64,000 nucleotides of DNA from Streptomyces typhae (GCF_009755605.1 NZ_WPNZ01000036.1:1-64000); one strand, 5' to 3'; counted from the first letter of the stretch, positions 8,730 through 17,189 are shown. The notes: generated by a model not told the origin, from the sequence alone. Program-made: numbers and translations.

Positions 8730-10147
8730 GAGGCGCCCCCCGAAACCCGCACACCACCCGTACCGTCGGCTGCACCGGCTGCACCGGCTGCACCGGCTGC
8801 ACCGGCTGCACCGGCTGCACCGGCTGCATCAGCCGTGTCTGCCGCCCCGGCCCCCGCGCCACCGGCCGCCCCGGCCCCCGCGCCACCGGAGCCCCCGGGC
8901 AGCGGCACCCGCGCGGTGAGCCGGAAGCGGCCCTCCGCCGAGGTGTGCTCCAGGGTGCCGCCCACGGTGGTGAGACGTTCGCGCAGGCCGTTGAGCCCGG
9001 TGCCGCCGGTTCCTGCGGGGCCTCCGGGGCCTCCGGGGCTGCCCGTGACAGGGCCCGCCTCGGGCACTCCGTCGTTCTCGATGGTCAACTCCGTACGTCC
9101 TTCCGTCGCCGATACCGTGATGGTGCAGTGCTGCGCGTTGCCGTGCCGCAGCACATTGGTGGTGCCCTCGCGCACGACCCAGCCGAGCGCGGCCTGTACG
9201 GCCGTGGGCAGCCCCGCGGAGGTGCCGGTCACCCGGCAGGCGATGCCCGCGGCCTCCAGGACGCCCTGGGCCCCGGCGAGTTCGGCGCCGAGTTCCGCTT
9301 CGCGGTAGCCGCGGACGACGTCCCGTATCTCCCGCTGGGTCTCCCGTGCGATCCGCTGGACCTCGACCATCTGGTCCTCCGCCTCGGGCCGCCCGCGCCG
9401 GGCGAGCTGCACGGCGAGTTCGCTCTTGAGGGCGATGACGGCGAGGTTGCGGCCCATGACGTCGTGCAGGTCGCGGCCGAAGCGCAGCCGTTCCTCGGCG
9501 ACGGCGAGCCGTCCCTCGGTCTCGCGGGCCCGTTCGGCCTCCCACATCACGGCCAGGCTCCAGGCTCCGCACCGGGAGGCCAGGAGTGAGATCACGCTGC
9601 CCATGGCGACGAGCAGGACCAGGCCGACCAACTGTCCACCGCGCTGGCCGACGGCGACGGCGCCCGCCACCAGCAGGACGGTCACCAGGCCGAGGCGCCG
9701 GCAGAAGCTCGGCACCGGTACGAGGAAGGCGAGGATCTGGGCGTACGGGCTGATCAGGAACAGCGCGGCCAGATTGATCGCGGCGCCCTCCTCGACACCG
9801 TCGAGGCGCTGGAGCAGCAGGGCGAGAGCGAGTACGACGAGGGTCAGGCCGAGCAGGGCGGCAAGGCCGCGGCGCGGGTACTCCGCCTGCCCCAGATAGT
9901 GGTCGAGCGACCGCCGCAGCATGCGGTTGACCTGCGCACACTGCAGGGCGGCGACCACGATCATCGACCAGCCGACGAGCTGCACGGAGGCCTCATGCCT
10001 GAGGCTCAGGCCCACCGGCAGGACGCACCAGCTGACGAGGAAGATCCACGGCATGGTGTGCCACATGATCATGCTCTGGAGCTCGACCTGCTCGATCTTC
10101 CGCAGGCCGCGCCAGTCGCTCCGCAGCTTCCCGATCCGGCCCACCAC
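8726..10147 (-). CDS. Sensor histidine kinase (NarL-type, HisKA_3)
   Basis: A membrane sensor kinase of about 473 residues. The N-terminal half has five to six hydrophobic helices and no obvious extracytoplasmic domain. The phospho-acceptor His lies in RFGRDLHDVMGRNLA near residue 224. The HATPase_c domain follows with LRHGNAQHC, ENDGVPE and GGTGLNGLRERL. The C-terminal tail is a run of AAG tripeptides encoded by a 9-bp minisatellite. GTG 10147 is chosen because GGAGGAG lies 7 nt upstream on the minus strand; a longer reading would run into the permease gene. It senses an unknown signal for the downstream regulator. Confidence 0.93.
   Translation of the reverse strand: MVGRIGKLRSDWRGLRKIEQVELQSMIMWHTMPWIFLVSWCVLPVGLSLRHEASVQLVGWSMIVVAALQCAQVNRMLRRSLDHYLGQAEYPRRGLAALLGLTLVVLALALLLQRLDGVEEGAAINLAALFLISPYAQILAFLVPVPSFCRRLGLVTVLLVAGAVAVGQRGGQLVGLVLLVAMGSVISLLASRCGAWSLAVMWEAERARETEGRLAVAEERLRFGRDLHDVMGRNLAVIALKSELAVQLARRGRPEAEDQMVEVQRIARETQREIRDVVRGYREAELGAELAGAQGVLEAAGIACRVTGTSAGLPTAVQAALGWVVREGTTNVLRHGNAQHCTITVSATEGRTELTIENDGVPEAGPVTGSPGGPGGPAGTGGTGLNGLRERLTTVGGTLEHTSAEGRFRLTARVPLPGGSGGAGAGAAGGAGAGAADTADAAGAAGAAGAAGAAGAAGAADGTGGVRVSGGAS
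8767..8829 (-). repeat. 9-bp minisatellite in the kinase C-terminal tail
   Basis: Seven consecutive copies of CGGCTGCAC (the last with one change) encode Ala-Ala-Gly repeats in the last residues of the histidine kinase. Because the unit is a multiple of three, copy number can change without shifting frame. Confidence 0.9.
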
Positions 10148-10221
10148 TGTGCGACTCCTCCGTCCCTGCCGGTCCCCGTGCACGTCTCCGGCCGATCGCG
10201 CGTCCCCGGCCGACGCGGCGG

Positions 10222-11097
10222 TCAGCGCCGCGGCTCCCAGCGGAACCACCTCTTCACAGCAAACACGCCCAGGGCGATCCAGGCCACCGCGATCAGGACG
10301 GCGCGCAGGCCCTCGCCCGCGCCGAGCTCCCCGGTCCAGCCGCCGCGGATCAGCGCGATCACCGGAGACAGCGGCAGGAGTTCGCAGACGGAGGCCAGCT
10401 TGTCGGGCATGACCTCCAGCGGCAGGACCACGCCGGACCCGAGCATCGACGCGAAGAGCAGCGGCATCACCATGACCTGGGCGCTCTCCACGCTGCGGCT
10501 GACGATCGAGGTGACGGCCGCGAGCAGCGGGAACATCACAAGCCCGAGGACGAGCCCCAGGACCACGTAGTGCGCGGCGCCGGGCGCGCCCACGTCGAGC
10601 AGGGCGGCGCACATGCCCATCAGGACGAGGGACTGGACGAGCCCGATGGCGACGGACGGCAGCGCGGCGCCCGCGAGGATCTCCACGTCCCGCACCTCGC
10701 CGGTGCGCAGGCGCTTGAGCACGAGTTCCTCGCGCCGGGCCGCGTACACGCTGACCAGCGCCGAGTACACGGCGAACAGGAGCGAGAAGGCGACCGCGGA
10801 CGGCAGCAGGACCGAGCCGATGGACAGGCCGGTGCCGTCGAGGTCCATGTTCTTGACGGCCGACTTCATCGTGAAGGGCACCACGAGGGGCACGAAGAGC
10901 GCCGCGAACAGAGTGCCCTTCGCGCGGCCGAGGAGGGTCAGCTCCGCCCGTGCCAGGGCGAGGAGGCGGCCTGCGGGGGTGGTCAGGGCGGCGGTGCCGG
11001 TGGGCCCGGAGGCGTGTCGGCCTGCCGTGTCGGTGACGGTGGAGCCTGCCATGTTGGTGGCGGTGGAGCCGGTGTTCGTGTCGGTGGTGGGGTTCAT
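10222..11097 (-). CDS. ABC transporter permease (ABC-2 type)
   Basis: A 291-residue integral membrane protein with about six transmembrane segments. It shows the ABC-2 layout common to drug and antibiotic exporters: LLALARAELTLLGRAKGTLFAALFVPLVVPF at the first helix, a central VSVYAARREELVLKRLRTGEV segment, and later LGLVLGLVMFPLLAAVTSIV. The N-terminal 35 residues are Thr/Gly-rich. It overlaps the ATPase gene by 4 nt and lies 74 bp upstream of the kinase. With the ATPase it should form a homodimeric-type exporter; the substrate is unknown, but pairing with a two-component system suggests export of, or defence against, an envelope-active compound. Confidence 0.92.
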   Translation of the reverse strand: MNPTTDTNTGSTATNMAGSTVTDTAGRHASGPTGTAALTTPAGRLLALARAELTLLGRAKGTLFAALFVPLVVPFTMKSAVKNMDLDGTGLSIGSVLLPSAVAFSLLFAVYSALVSVYAARREELVLKRLRTGEVRDVEILAGAALPSVAIGLVQSLVLMGMCAALLDVGAPGAAHYVVLGLVLGLVMFPLLAAVTSIVSRSVESAQVMVMPLLFASMLGSGVVLPLEVMPDKLASVCELLPLSPVIALIRGGWTGELGAGEGLRAVLIAVAWIALGVFAVKRWFRWEPRR

Positions 11098-12083
11098 CGC
11101 ACGCTCTCCTTCTCGTTCGTCACCGGGCGGCTGCCGGCGCGGGCCGGCTCGGCGCGCGGGTCGTTCCGCGTCGCCTCCTTGGCGATCTGGAGGAACGCCT
11201 CCTCCAGGGAGGCGGCGCGCACGTCGAGGCCGCGCAGCTCGACGCCCGTGTGCTGCGCCCAGGTGAGCAGCGCGGTCGCGGCGCGCTGGAGTTCGGTGGT
11301 GCGCAGCCGCACGGTGCGGCCCTGCACGTCGTGCCCGGTGACGCCGATCTTGGCGAGGGGCGGCAGGTCGCCGGGGAAGTATCCGTCGGGCAGTTCGAAG
11401 GAGATCCGGGACGGCTGGGAGGCGACGACGCCGGCGACGTCACCGGTGGCGGCGATCCGGCCTTCGTGCAGGATGGCGAGGCGGTCGGCGAGCTGCTCGG
11501 CCTCTTCGAGGTAGTGGGTGGTGAGCAGCACCGTGGTGCCCTGGTCGCGCAGGGCGCGCACCAAGTCCCAGGTCTCGCGGCGGCCTTCGGCGTCGAGGCC
11601 GGTGGTGGGTTCGTCGAGGAACAGCACCTCGGGGTCGCCGAGGAGGGCCATCGCGAGGTCAAGGCGCCGCTTCTCGCCACCGGAGAGCTGTTTGACGCGG
11701 ACGCCGCCGCGCCCGCCGAGACCGACGGACCGGAGCACGTCGGCGACGGGCCGGGCGCCGCTGGTGCACCCCGCCCACATGCGCGCGGTCTCGTCGACGG
11801 TCAGCTCGGAGGGGAAGCCGCCTTCCTGGAGCATCACGCCGATCCGGGGCCGGACCGCGGCGCGCTCCCGGTACGGGTCGTGCCCGAGGACGCGCACGGT
11901 GCCGCCGGTGGGCCGGGCGAGGCCTTCGAGGACTTCGAGGGTGGACGTCTTGCCCGCGCCGTTCGTGCCGAGCAGGGCGAAGAGTTCGCCGCGGCCCACG
12001 GTGAAGGAGGTCCCCCGGACCGCCTCGAAGCCGCCGGTGTAGCTGCGTCGCAGGTCGGTCACGTCGATCACTTGATCAGTCAT
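11094..12083 (-). CDS. ABC transporter ATP-binding protein (DrrA-like)
   Basis: A 329-residue ATPase of the daunorubicin-resistance/ABC-2 class. It has Walker A GTNGAGKTST (about residue 39), a Q-loop in GVMLQEGGFPSELTV, the signature LSGGEKRRLDLAMALLG (about 134), Walker B VLFLDEPTTGLD (about 152) and the H-loop LLTTHYLEEAEQL. A C-terminal extension carries the DrrA-type domain. It is the first gene of the four-gene minus-strand operon ATPase, permease, kinase, response regulator. The upstream DNA (12084-12214) should hold the operon promoter; I could not identify it securely. Confidence 0.95.
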   Translation of the reverse strand: MTDQVIDVTDLRRSYTGGFEAVRGTSFTVGRGELFALLGTNGAGKTSTLEVLEGLARPTGGTVRVLGHDPYRERAAVRPRIGVMLQEGGFPSELTVDETARMWAGCTSGARPVADVLRSVGLGGRGGVRVKQLSGGEKRRLDLAMALLGDPEVLFLDEPTTGLDAEGRRETWDLVRALRDQGTTVLLTTHYLEEAEQLADRLAILHEGRIAATGDVAGVVASQPSRISFELPDGYFPGDLPPLAKIGVTGHDVQGRTVRLRTTELQRAATALLTWAQHTGVELRGLDVRAASLEEAFLQIAKEATRNDPRAEPARAGSRPVTNEKESVR

Positions 12084-12214
12084 GACTCAAGGCTCACCCG
12101 CTGCCAAAGGCCCCGGCAGTGCACGGTGTCATCACCGCACATGACAAATGTCAGTGTGCCTGCGCGGCAGCGGCAGCGAACCCCGCTGTCGGCAACCCCG
12201 CTGTCAGCAACAGC

Positions 12215-12249
12215 AGAGAACCCCGCTGTTGATGACAGCGGGGTTCTCT
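12215..12249 (-). terminator. Hairpin between tRNA-Gly and the ABC operon
   Basis: A perfect 15-bp stem (AGAGAACCCCGCTGT with ACAGCGGGGTTCTCT) and a 5-nt loop lie directly 3' of tRNA-Gly(GCC). No U-run follows on the minus strand. The pattern AACCCCGCTGTC is repeated upstream at 12178 and 12195. Confidence 0.6.
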
Positions 12250-12252
12250 CTG

Positions 12253-12328
12253 TGGAGCGAACGACGAGGTTCGAACTCGCGACCTCAACCTTGGCAAGGT
12301 TGCGCTCTACCAACTGAGCTACGTTCGC
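12253..12328 (-). tRNA. tRNA-Gly (GCC), second copy
   Basis: Minus-strand cloverleaf: acceptor GCGAACG pairs with CGTTCGC, the anticodon loop TTGCCAA gives GCC, the discriminator is U and CCA is encoded. It differs from the copy at 8019 at only a few paired positions in the acceptor and T stems. The two copies bracket the ABC/two-component operon. Confidence 0.95.
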
Positions 12329-12407
12329 ATTGCCTCCGACCAGCTCTCACTGATCGGCGCGGGCACCAGCTTACCGCACCCGGATGGGTGGTCGGTGAGC
12401 GGTGCGG

Positions 12408-12479
12408 AGCGGGTGACAGGAATTGCACACTGCGCCTTCCCCCTGGAAGGGGGATGTTCTACTACTGAACTACACCCGC
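12408..12479 (-). tRNA. tRNA-Gly (UCC)
   Basis: On the minus strand from 12479, GCGGGTG pairs with CACCCGC. The anticodon stem-loop CCCCCTTCCAGGGGG gives anticodon TCC, and the T-loop is TGCAATTCC-like. The 3' CCA is not encoded. It lies 79 bp upstream of the GCC gene and in the same orientation, so the two may be processed from one transcript. Confidence 0.92.
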
Positions 12480-12602
12480 ACGACTCCTCGGGGTCCGGGC
12501 CTTTCGGCCTTGCCCCTCGGCGTGCTCCAGACTCTAGCTGACCAGCGGGGGTGCTGCGCAAGTCGGTTGCCCGAGCACCCCCGCCGAGGTTCCTCGGAAC
12601 GG

Positions 12603-12920
12603 TCAGTTGGCGGCCTCGAACGCCTCGTACACCTTCTTCGGGATCCGGCCGCGCGGCGGCACGTCGAGCTGGTGCGAGCGGGCCCAGGCGCGCACGGCGG
12701 CGGGGTCCGGTGTCACCGCGGTGTGCCGGTAGACCTTGCCGGACTTCGACTGCTTGCGGGCTGCCTCCAGGTAGGGGGCGAGCACCTTGCGGAGTTTCTC
12801 GGCATTGGATTGGTTGAGGTCGATCTCGTACGACTTCCCGTCAAGACCGAACGCGACCGTTTCCGCCGCTTCTGAGCCGTCCATGTCGTCATGGAGAGTG
12901 ACCACGACACGCTGCGCCAC
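12603..12920 (-). CDS. lsrL: Lsr2-family nucleoid-associated protein (LsrL type)
   Basis: A 105-residue H-NS-like xenogeneic silencer. The N-terminal dimerisation domain (AQRVVVTLHDDMDGSEAAET, then FGLDGKSYEIDL) is followed by a helical linker. The C-terminal DNA-binding domain carries the RGR clamp (PPRGRIPKKVYEAF) that inserts into the minor groove of AT-rich DNA. The GTG start at 12920 has AAAGGA 10 nt upstream and gives the standard N terminus. It is transcribed away from purSQL across an AT-richer 408-bp gap. In Streptomyces the paralogue next to purS is called LsrL; that name is inferred from position. Confidence 0.93.
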   Translation of the reverse strand: MAQRVVVTLHDDMDGSEAAETVAFGLDGKSYEIDLNQSNAEKLRKVLAPYLEAARKQSKSGKVYRHTAVTPDPAAVRAWARSHQLDVPPRGRIPKKVYEAFEAAN

Positions 12921-13328
12921 GAATATCGGTCCTTTCGTGCGACCCCACCGCATTGACGTGCGACGACGTCCGGTGATGCCGACTGTCCGGCAGTTATGGG
13001 ACAAAGTATCGGCTATTGCCAATTCCTTTGTACAGTGCCTGGCATTGAATGATGGGGCGATGGAAAACCCACCGCGTGTTCCGGTGGCGTGTCCGGGAGA
13101 ATACGGCTCTTCCGGTCACTTCTCCAGCAGGGTGGGTGCGGCGGGGCGGCGGGCGCAATGCCGAGCTGTGATCTTTTCCAGGATTTTTCGCGCACGTGTC
13201 CTGTCCGACGCCGTGCCGACAGCCGGAAAGTGACTGCGATCACGTATGTTCCCACGAATCTACGCGAGTAGAATTTTTGTGCGGGTAGTCTGAAGGAACC
13301 TGCTCAGCACCACACACCGGGAGTGCCA
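12921..13328. other. Divergent regulatory gap between lsrL and purS
   Basis: About 400 bp with no convincing gene and a visibly lower GC content than its surroundings (for example 13005-13060 and 13250-13290). It must hold the promoters of lsrL and purSQL. Because Lsr2 proteins bind AT-rich DNA, autoregulation or silencing here is plausible but not shown. Confidence 0.6.
13247..13274 (+). promoter_or_regulatory. Possible promoter of purSQL
   Basis: TGTTCC at 13247 and TAGAAT at 13269 are 16 bp apart, 55 bp before the purS start. The -35 match to a housekeeping promoter is weak. Confidence 0.3.
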
Positions 13329-13592
13329 GTGGCACGCGTCGTAGTCGACGTCATGCTCAAGCCGGAGATCCTCGACCCCCAGGGGCAGGCGGTGCAGCGT
13401 GCACTGCCGCGCCTCGGATTCCAGGGGATCTCCGACGTACGTCAGGGAAAGCGCTTCGAACTCGAGGTGGACGGGCCGGTGGACGACGCCGCGCTCGCCC
13501 GTATCCACGAGTTGGCGGAAACCTTCCTCGCCAACACCGTGATCGAGGACTTCGTAGTAAAGGTCGAAGAGCCCGCGGTGGAGGCGAAGTGA
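13329..13592 (+). CDS. purS: Phosphoribosylformylglycinamidine synthase subunit PurS
   Basis: An 87-residue small subunit of FGAM synthetase. It bridges PurL and PurQ and helps channel ammonia. The sequence ARVVVDVMLKPEILDPQGQA and the segment SDVRQGKRFELEVDG are diagnostic. GTG 13329 is chosen over GTG 13323 because it gives the usual MARVVVDV start and leaves CGGGAG free as the ribosome site. The gene overlaps purQ by 4 nt (GTGA), the first of two such overlaps in purS-purQ-purL, consistent with equal synthesis of complex members. Confidence 0.95.
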   Translation: MARVVVDVMLKPEILDPQGQAVQRALPRLGFQGISDVRQGKRFELEVDGPVDDAALARIHELAETFLANTVIEDFVVKVEEPAVEAK

Positions 13593-14272
13593 CTGCTCGA
13601 ATCGGAGTCGTCACTTTTCCGGGAACGCTCGACGACAGGGACACGCAGCGCGCCGTCCGTGTCGCGGGTGCCGAGGCCGTGCCGCTGTGGCACCGCGACA
13701 AGGACCTGAAGCAGGTCGACGCGGTGGTCCTGCCGGGTGGTTTCTCCTACGGCGACTATCTGCGCGCTGGTGCCATCTCCCGCTTTTCGCCGGTGATGGA
13801 GTCGGTCATCGAGCAGGCCAAGGCGGGAATGCCGGTTCTCGGCATCTGCAACGGCTTCCAGGTCCTGACCGAGACGCACCTGCTGCCCGGCGCGATGCTG
13901 CGCAACAACCACCTGCACTTCATCTGCCGTGACCAGAAGCTGCGGGTGGAGACCAACTCGACTGCCTGGACGGCCGATTACGAGGCCGGCCAGGAGATCT
14001 CGATCCCGCTGAAGAACATCGACGGGCGGTACGTCGCCGACGAGCGCACCCTCGACCTGCTGGAGGCCGAGGGCCGGGTCGCCTTCCGCTACCTGGACGT
14101 GAACCCGAACGGCTCGCTGCGCGACATCGCCGGCATCACGAACGAGGCCGGGAACGTGGTGGGCCTGATGCCGCACCCCGAGCACGCCGTGGAGCCCCTG
14201 GTCGGCACGGGCCGCACGGACGGCCTCGGCTTCTTCACCTCGATCCTGAAGAACCTGGTGGGCGCACGATGA
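13589..14272 (+). CDS. purQ: FGAM synthase glutaminase subunit PurQ
   Basis: A 227-residue class I glutamine amidotransferase. It hydrolyses glutamine and supplies ammonia to PurL for conversion of FGAR to FGAM. The nucleophile elbow is GICNGFQ with Cys near residue 87, and the His and Glu of the triad lie in PHPEHAVEP near 195. The N terminus ARIGVVTFPGTLDDRDT and the oxyanion-strand motif LPGGFSYGDYLR are typical. It overlaps purS and purL by 4 nt at each end. Confidence 0.97.
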   Translation: MTARIGVVTFPGTLDDRDTQRAVRVAGAEAVPLWHRDKDLKQVDAVVLPGGFSYGDYLRAGAISRFSPVMESVIEQAKAGMPVLGICNGFQVLTETHLLPGAMLRNNHLHFICRDQKLRVETNSTAWTADYEAGQEISIPLKNIDGRYVADERTLDLLEAEGRVAFRYLDVNPNGSLRDIAGITNEAGNVVGLMPHPEHAVEPLVGTGRTDGLGFFTSILKNLVGAR

Positions 14273-16518
14273 CCCTGGACACCGTCAAGCACGCCGAGCA
14301 GACCCCCGAGGCCGGCCAGCCCTGGGCGGACCTCGGCCTGAAGCCGGACGAGTACGAGCGCATCCGCGAGATCCTCGGCCGCCGCCCGACCGGTGCCGAA
14401 CTCGCCATGTACTCGGTCATGTGGTCCGAGCACTGCTCGTACAAGAGCAGCAAGGTGCACCTGAAGCAGTTCGGCGAGAAGGTCCCCGAGAACGACGCGA
14501 TGCTCGTCGGCATCGGCGAGAACGCGGGCGTCGTCGACGTCGGCCAGGGCTACGCGGTCACCTTCAAGGTCGAGTCGCACAACCACCCCAGCTACATCGA
14601 GCCCTACCAGGGCGCGGCGACCGGTGTCGGCGGCATCGTGCGCGACATCCTCGCGATGGGCGCGCGCCCGGTCGCGGTCGTGGACCCGCTGCGCTTCGGC
14701 GCCGCCGACCACCCCGACACCAAGCGGGTCCTTCCGGGCGTGGTCGCGGGCATCGGCGGCTACGGCAACTGCCTGGGCCTGCCGAACATCGGCGGCGAGG
14801 TCGTCTTCGATCCCTGCTACCAGGGCAACCCGCTGGTCAACGCGGGCTGCATCGGCGTCATGAAGCACGAGGACATCCACCTCGCCAAGGCGTCCGGCAC
14901 CGGCAACAAGGTCATCCTGTACGGGGCCCGCACGGGCGGCGACGGCATCGGCGGCGTCTCGGTGCTCGCCTCCGAGACCTTCGAGTCGACCGGACCGGCC
15001 AAGCGCCCGGCGGTCCAGGTCGGCGACCCGTTCCAGGAGAAGCTCCTCATCGAGTGCACCCTGGAGATCTTCCGCGAGAAGCTGGTCGCGGGCATCCAGG
15101 ACCTCGGCGGCGCGGGCCTGTCCTGCGCCACGAGCGAGCTGGCCTCGGCCGGTTCCGGCGGTATGCGCGTGGACCTGGACACCGTCCCCCTGCGCGACTC
15201 CTCGCTCTCGCCCGAGGAGATCCTCATGAGCGAGTCGCAGGAGCGCATGTGCGCGGTCGTCGAGCCGGACAAGGTCGACCGCTTCATGGAGATCTGCGAG
15301 AAGTGGGACGTCATCGCGACCGTCATCGGTGAGGTGACGGAGGGCGAGCGCCTGGAGATCTTCTGGCACGGCGAGCAGATCGTGGACGTGCCGCCGCGCA
15401 CGGTGGCGCACGAGGGCCCGGTCTACCACCGCCCCTACGAGCGCCCGTCCTGGCAGGACGCGCTCCAGGCCGACGACGCGAACAAGCTGGCACGCCCGGC
15501 GGACGCGACGGAGCTGAAGGAGCAGATCCTCAAGCTGGTCGCCTCCCCGAACCAGGCCTCCAAGGCGTGGATCACCGACCAGTACGACCGCTTCGTGCAG
15601 GGCAACACGATCCTCGCGCAGCCCGAGGACGCGGGCATGGTCCGGGTGGACGAGGAGTCCAACCTGGGTGTGGCGATGGCGACGGACGGCAACGGCCGGT
15701 ACGCGAAGCTGGACCCGTACGCGGGCGCGCAGCTCGCCCTCGCGGAGTCGTACCGCAACGTCGCGGCGTCCGGCGCCAAGCCGCTCGCGATCTCCAACTG
15801 CCTGAACTTCGGTTCGCCGGAGGACCCGGACGTGATGTGGCAGTTCGCGGAGGCCACGCGTGGCCTCGCGGACGGCTGCCTCCAACTCGGCACCCCGGTG
15901 ACCGGCGGAAACGTGTCGCTCTACAACCAGACCGGCGAGACGGCGATCCACCCGACGCCGGTCGTGGCCGTGCTCGGCGTCATCGACGACGTCACGCGCC
16001 GCACGCCGATCGCGTTCAAGGAAGAGGGCCAGCTCCTCTACCTGCTCGGCGAGACGCGCGCGGAGTTCGGCGGCTCGGCCTGGTCCCAGGTCGTGCACGA
16101 CCACCTCGGCGGCCTGCCGCCCAAGGTGGACCTGGAGCGTGAGCGCCTCCTCGCGGAGATCCTCATCTCCGCGTCCCGGGACGGCATGATCGACGCCGCC
16201 CACGACCTGTCGGACGGCGGCCTCGTCCAGGCGGTGGTCGAGTCCTGCCTGCGCGGGAACACCGGCGCCCGCCTGGTGGTCCCGGACGGCCTGGACGCCT
16301 TCACCTTCCTCCTCTCCGAGTCGGCGGGCCGCGCGGTGGTCTCCGTGCCCCGCAGCGAGGAGCTGCGCTTCACCGACATGTGCGGTGCGCGGGGCCTGCC
16401 GGTCACGCGGATCGGTGTGGTGGACGGCACGGCGGTCGAGGTGCAGGGTCAGTTCACGCTGTCGCTCGACGAGCTGCGCGCTGCGCACGCGGAGACGATC
16501 CCGGGGCTTTTCGCCTAG
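14269..16518 (+). CDS. purL: FGAM synthase large subunit PurL
   Basis: The 749-residue small-type PurL, the ATP-dependent synthetase that requires PurS and PurQ. Motifs include MYSVMWSEHCSYKSS near the N terminus, FKVESHNHPSYIEPYQGAAT (ATP and metal site), GGYGNCLGLPNIGGE, and a second AIRS-type repeat with ISNCLNFGSPEDP, GTPVTGGNVSLYNQT and DGGLVQAVVES. ATG 14269 overlaps the purQ stop. A GC-rich hairpin terminator begins 17 bp after its stop, so purSQL is a closed operon. Confidence 0.97.
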   Translation: MTLDTVKHAEQTPEAGQPWADLGLKPDEYERIREILGRRPTGAELAMYSVMWSEHCSYKSSKVHLKQFGEKVPENDAMLVGIGENAGVVDVGQGYAVTFKVESHNHPSYIEPYQGAATGVGGIVRDILAMGARPVAVVDPLRFGAADHPDTKRVLPGVVAGIGGYGNCLGLPNIGGEVVFDPCYQGNPLVNAGCIGVMKHEDIHLAKASGTGNKVILYGARTGGDGIGGVSVLASETFESTGPAKRPAVQVGDPFQEKLLIECTLEIFREKLVAGIQDLGGAGLSCATSELASAGSGGMRVDLDTVPLRDSSLSPEEILMSESQERMCAVVEPDKVDRFMEICEKWDVIATVIGEVTEGERLEIFWHGEQIVDVPPRTVAHEGPVYHRPYERPSWQDALQADDANKLARPADATELKEQILKLVASPNQASKAWITDQYDRFVQGNTILAQPEDAGMVRVDEESNLGVAMATDGNGRYAKLDPYAGAQLALAESYRNVAASGAKPLAISNCLNFGSPEDPDVMWQFAEATRGLADGCLQLGTPVTGGNVSLYNQTGETAIHPTPVVAVLGVIDDVTRRTPIAFKEEGQLLYLLGETRAEFGGSAWSQVVHDHLGGLPPKVDLERERLLAEILISASRDGMIDAAHDLSDGGLVQAVVESCLRGNTGARLVVPDGLDAFTFLLSESAGRAVVSVPRSEELRFTDMCGARGLPVTRIGVVDGTAVEVQGQFTLSLDELRAAHAETIPGLFA

Positions 16519-16534
16519 GACGCGATCCCAAGAG

Positions 16535-16575
16535 ACGTAGCCCCCGCCCGGACCTGGTCCGGACGGGGGCTACGT
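16535..16575 (+). terminator. Terminator after purSQL
   Basis: ACGTAGCCCCCG pairs with CGGGGGCTACGT through a long, nearly perfect stem that includes CCGGACC/GGTCCGG. It sits 16 bp after purL. The following bases (CGTTCC) are only weakly T-rich. Confidence 0.7.
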
Positions 16576-16597
16576 CGTTCCCCGACCGACCACTCCC

Positions 16598-16626
16598 TTG
16601 TCTGTAGTTACGTAATTACGTAATCT
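16598..16626 (+). promoter_or_regulatory. Promoter of a leaderless ArsR-type gene
   Basis: TTGTCT (16598-16603) and TAATCT (16621-16626) are separated by exactly 17 bp. The A of the ATG at 16633 lies seven bases after the -10 box, where transcription would start, and no ribosome site precedes it. The mRNA is therefore predicted to be leaderless. Confidence 0.65.
16608..16623. promoter_or_regulatory. 16-bp perfect palindromic operator
   Basis: TTACGTAATTACGTAA is a perfect palindrome lying in the spacer and overlapping the -10 box of the promoter above. It is strikingly AT-rich for this genome. It is the natural candidate binding site for the ArsR-type protein encoded immediately downstream. 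Confidence 0.65.
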
Positions 16627-16632
16627 GGGATC

Positions 16633-17148
16633 ATGGAGCTGGAAGAGCGGGTGGCCGAGCTGGAGCGGCGCATGGCGGCGCTGGAGGGTGCCGACCGTGT
16701 CCGTGACGAGGCCGCGCCCGACCCGGGCGCGAGCGACTTCTGGGCCCTGGAGGGCTTGAAGAAGCAGCTCGCGCAGCACGAGGCGGCCGACGGCGGCGTG
16801 CTGTACACGGGTGCGGTGCGGCTGCCGACGGGGGAGCGGTACGAGTGGCAGACCGGCCAGTTCACCGAGGCGCTCCTGGGCGGCGACTGGTCCGAGGCCG
16901 CCGACTCCTTCGCCGCGCTCGGCCATCCCGTACGGCTGCGGCTGCTGCGCGAGATCCTCGGTGGCCGCAGGACCGCGGCGGAGCTTGCCGCGCTCGACGA
17001 GGTCGGCACGACCGGACAGATCTACCACCACCTGCGCCATCTGACCGGTACGGGCTGGCTGCACACGACGGCGCGCGGCCGGTACGAGGTACCGCCGGGC
17101 CGGGTGGTGCCGCTCTTCGTGGTCCTGGCCGCGGCGCGCCCGGCCTGA
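16633..17148 (+). CDS. ArsR-type winged-helix transcriptional regulator
   Basis: A 171-residue DNA-binding protein. Residues 1-25 form a short coiled coil (MELEERVAELERRMAALEG), followed by a linker region with YTGAVRLPTGERYEWQ. The winged HTH runs from about residue 95: AALGHPVRLRLLREILGG, then AALDEVGTTGQIYHHLRHL as recognition region and GRYEVPPGRV as wing. No CxC-type metal motif is present, so a metal sensor is unlikely. It precedes an M23 peptidase gene by 41 bp and probably controls that unit and itself through the palindrome at 16608. Confidence 0.88.
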   Translation: MELEERVAELERRMAALEGADRVRDEAAPDPGASDFWALEGLKKQLAQHEAADGGVLYTGAVRLPTGERYEWQTGQFTEALLGGDWSEAADSFAALGHPVRLRLLREILGGRRTAAELAALDEVGTTGQIYHHLRHLTGTGWLHTTARGRYEVPPGRVVPLFVVLAAARPA

Positions 17149-17189
17149 GGCCGCCCGCACCACCCACACCACCACCAGGGGGAACAACC

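Noticed and set aside
13013..13255. 80-codon frame in the lsrL-purS gap
   Set aside because: AT-rich region with poor codon bias; expected to be promoter DNA.
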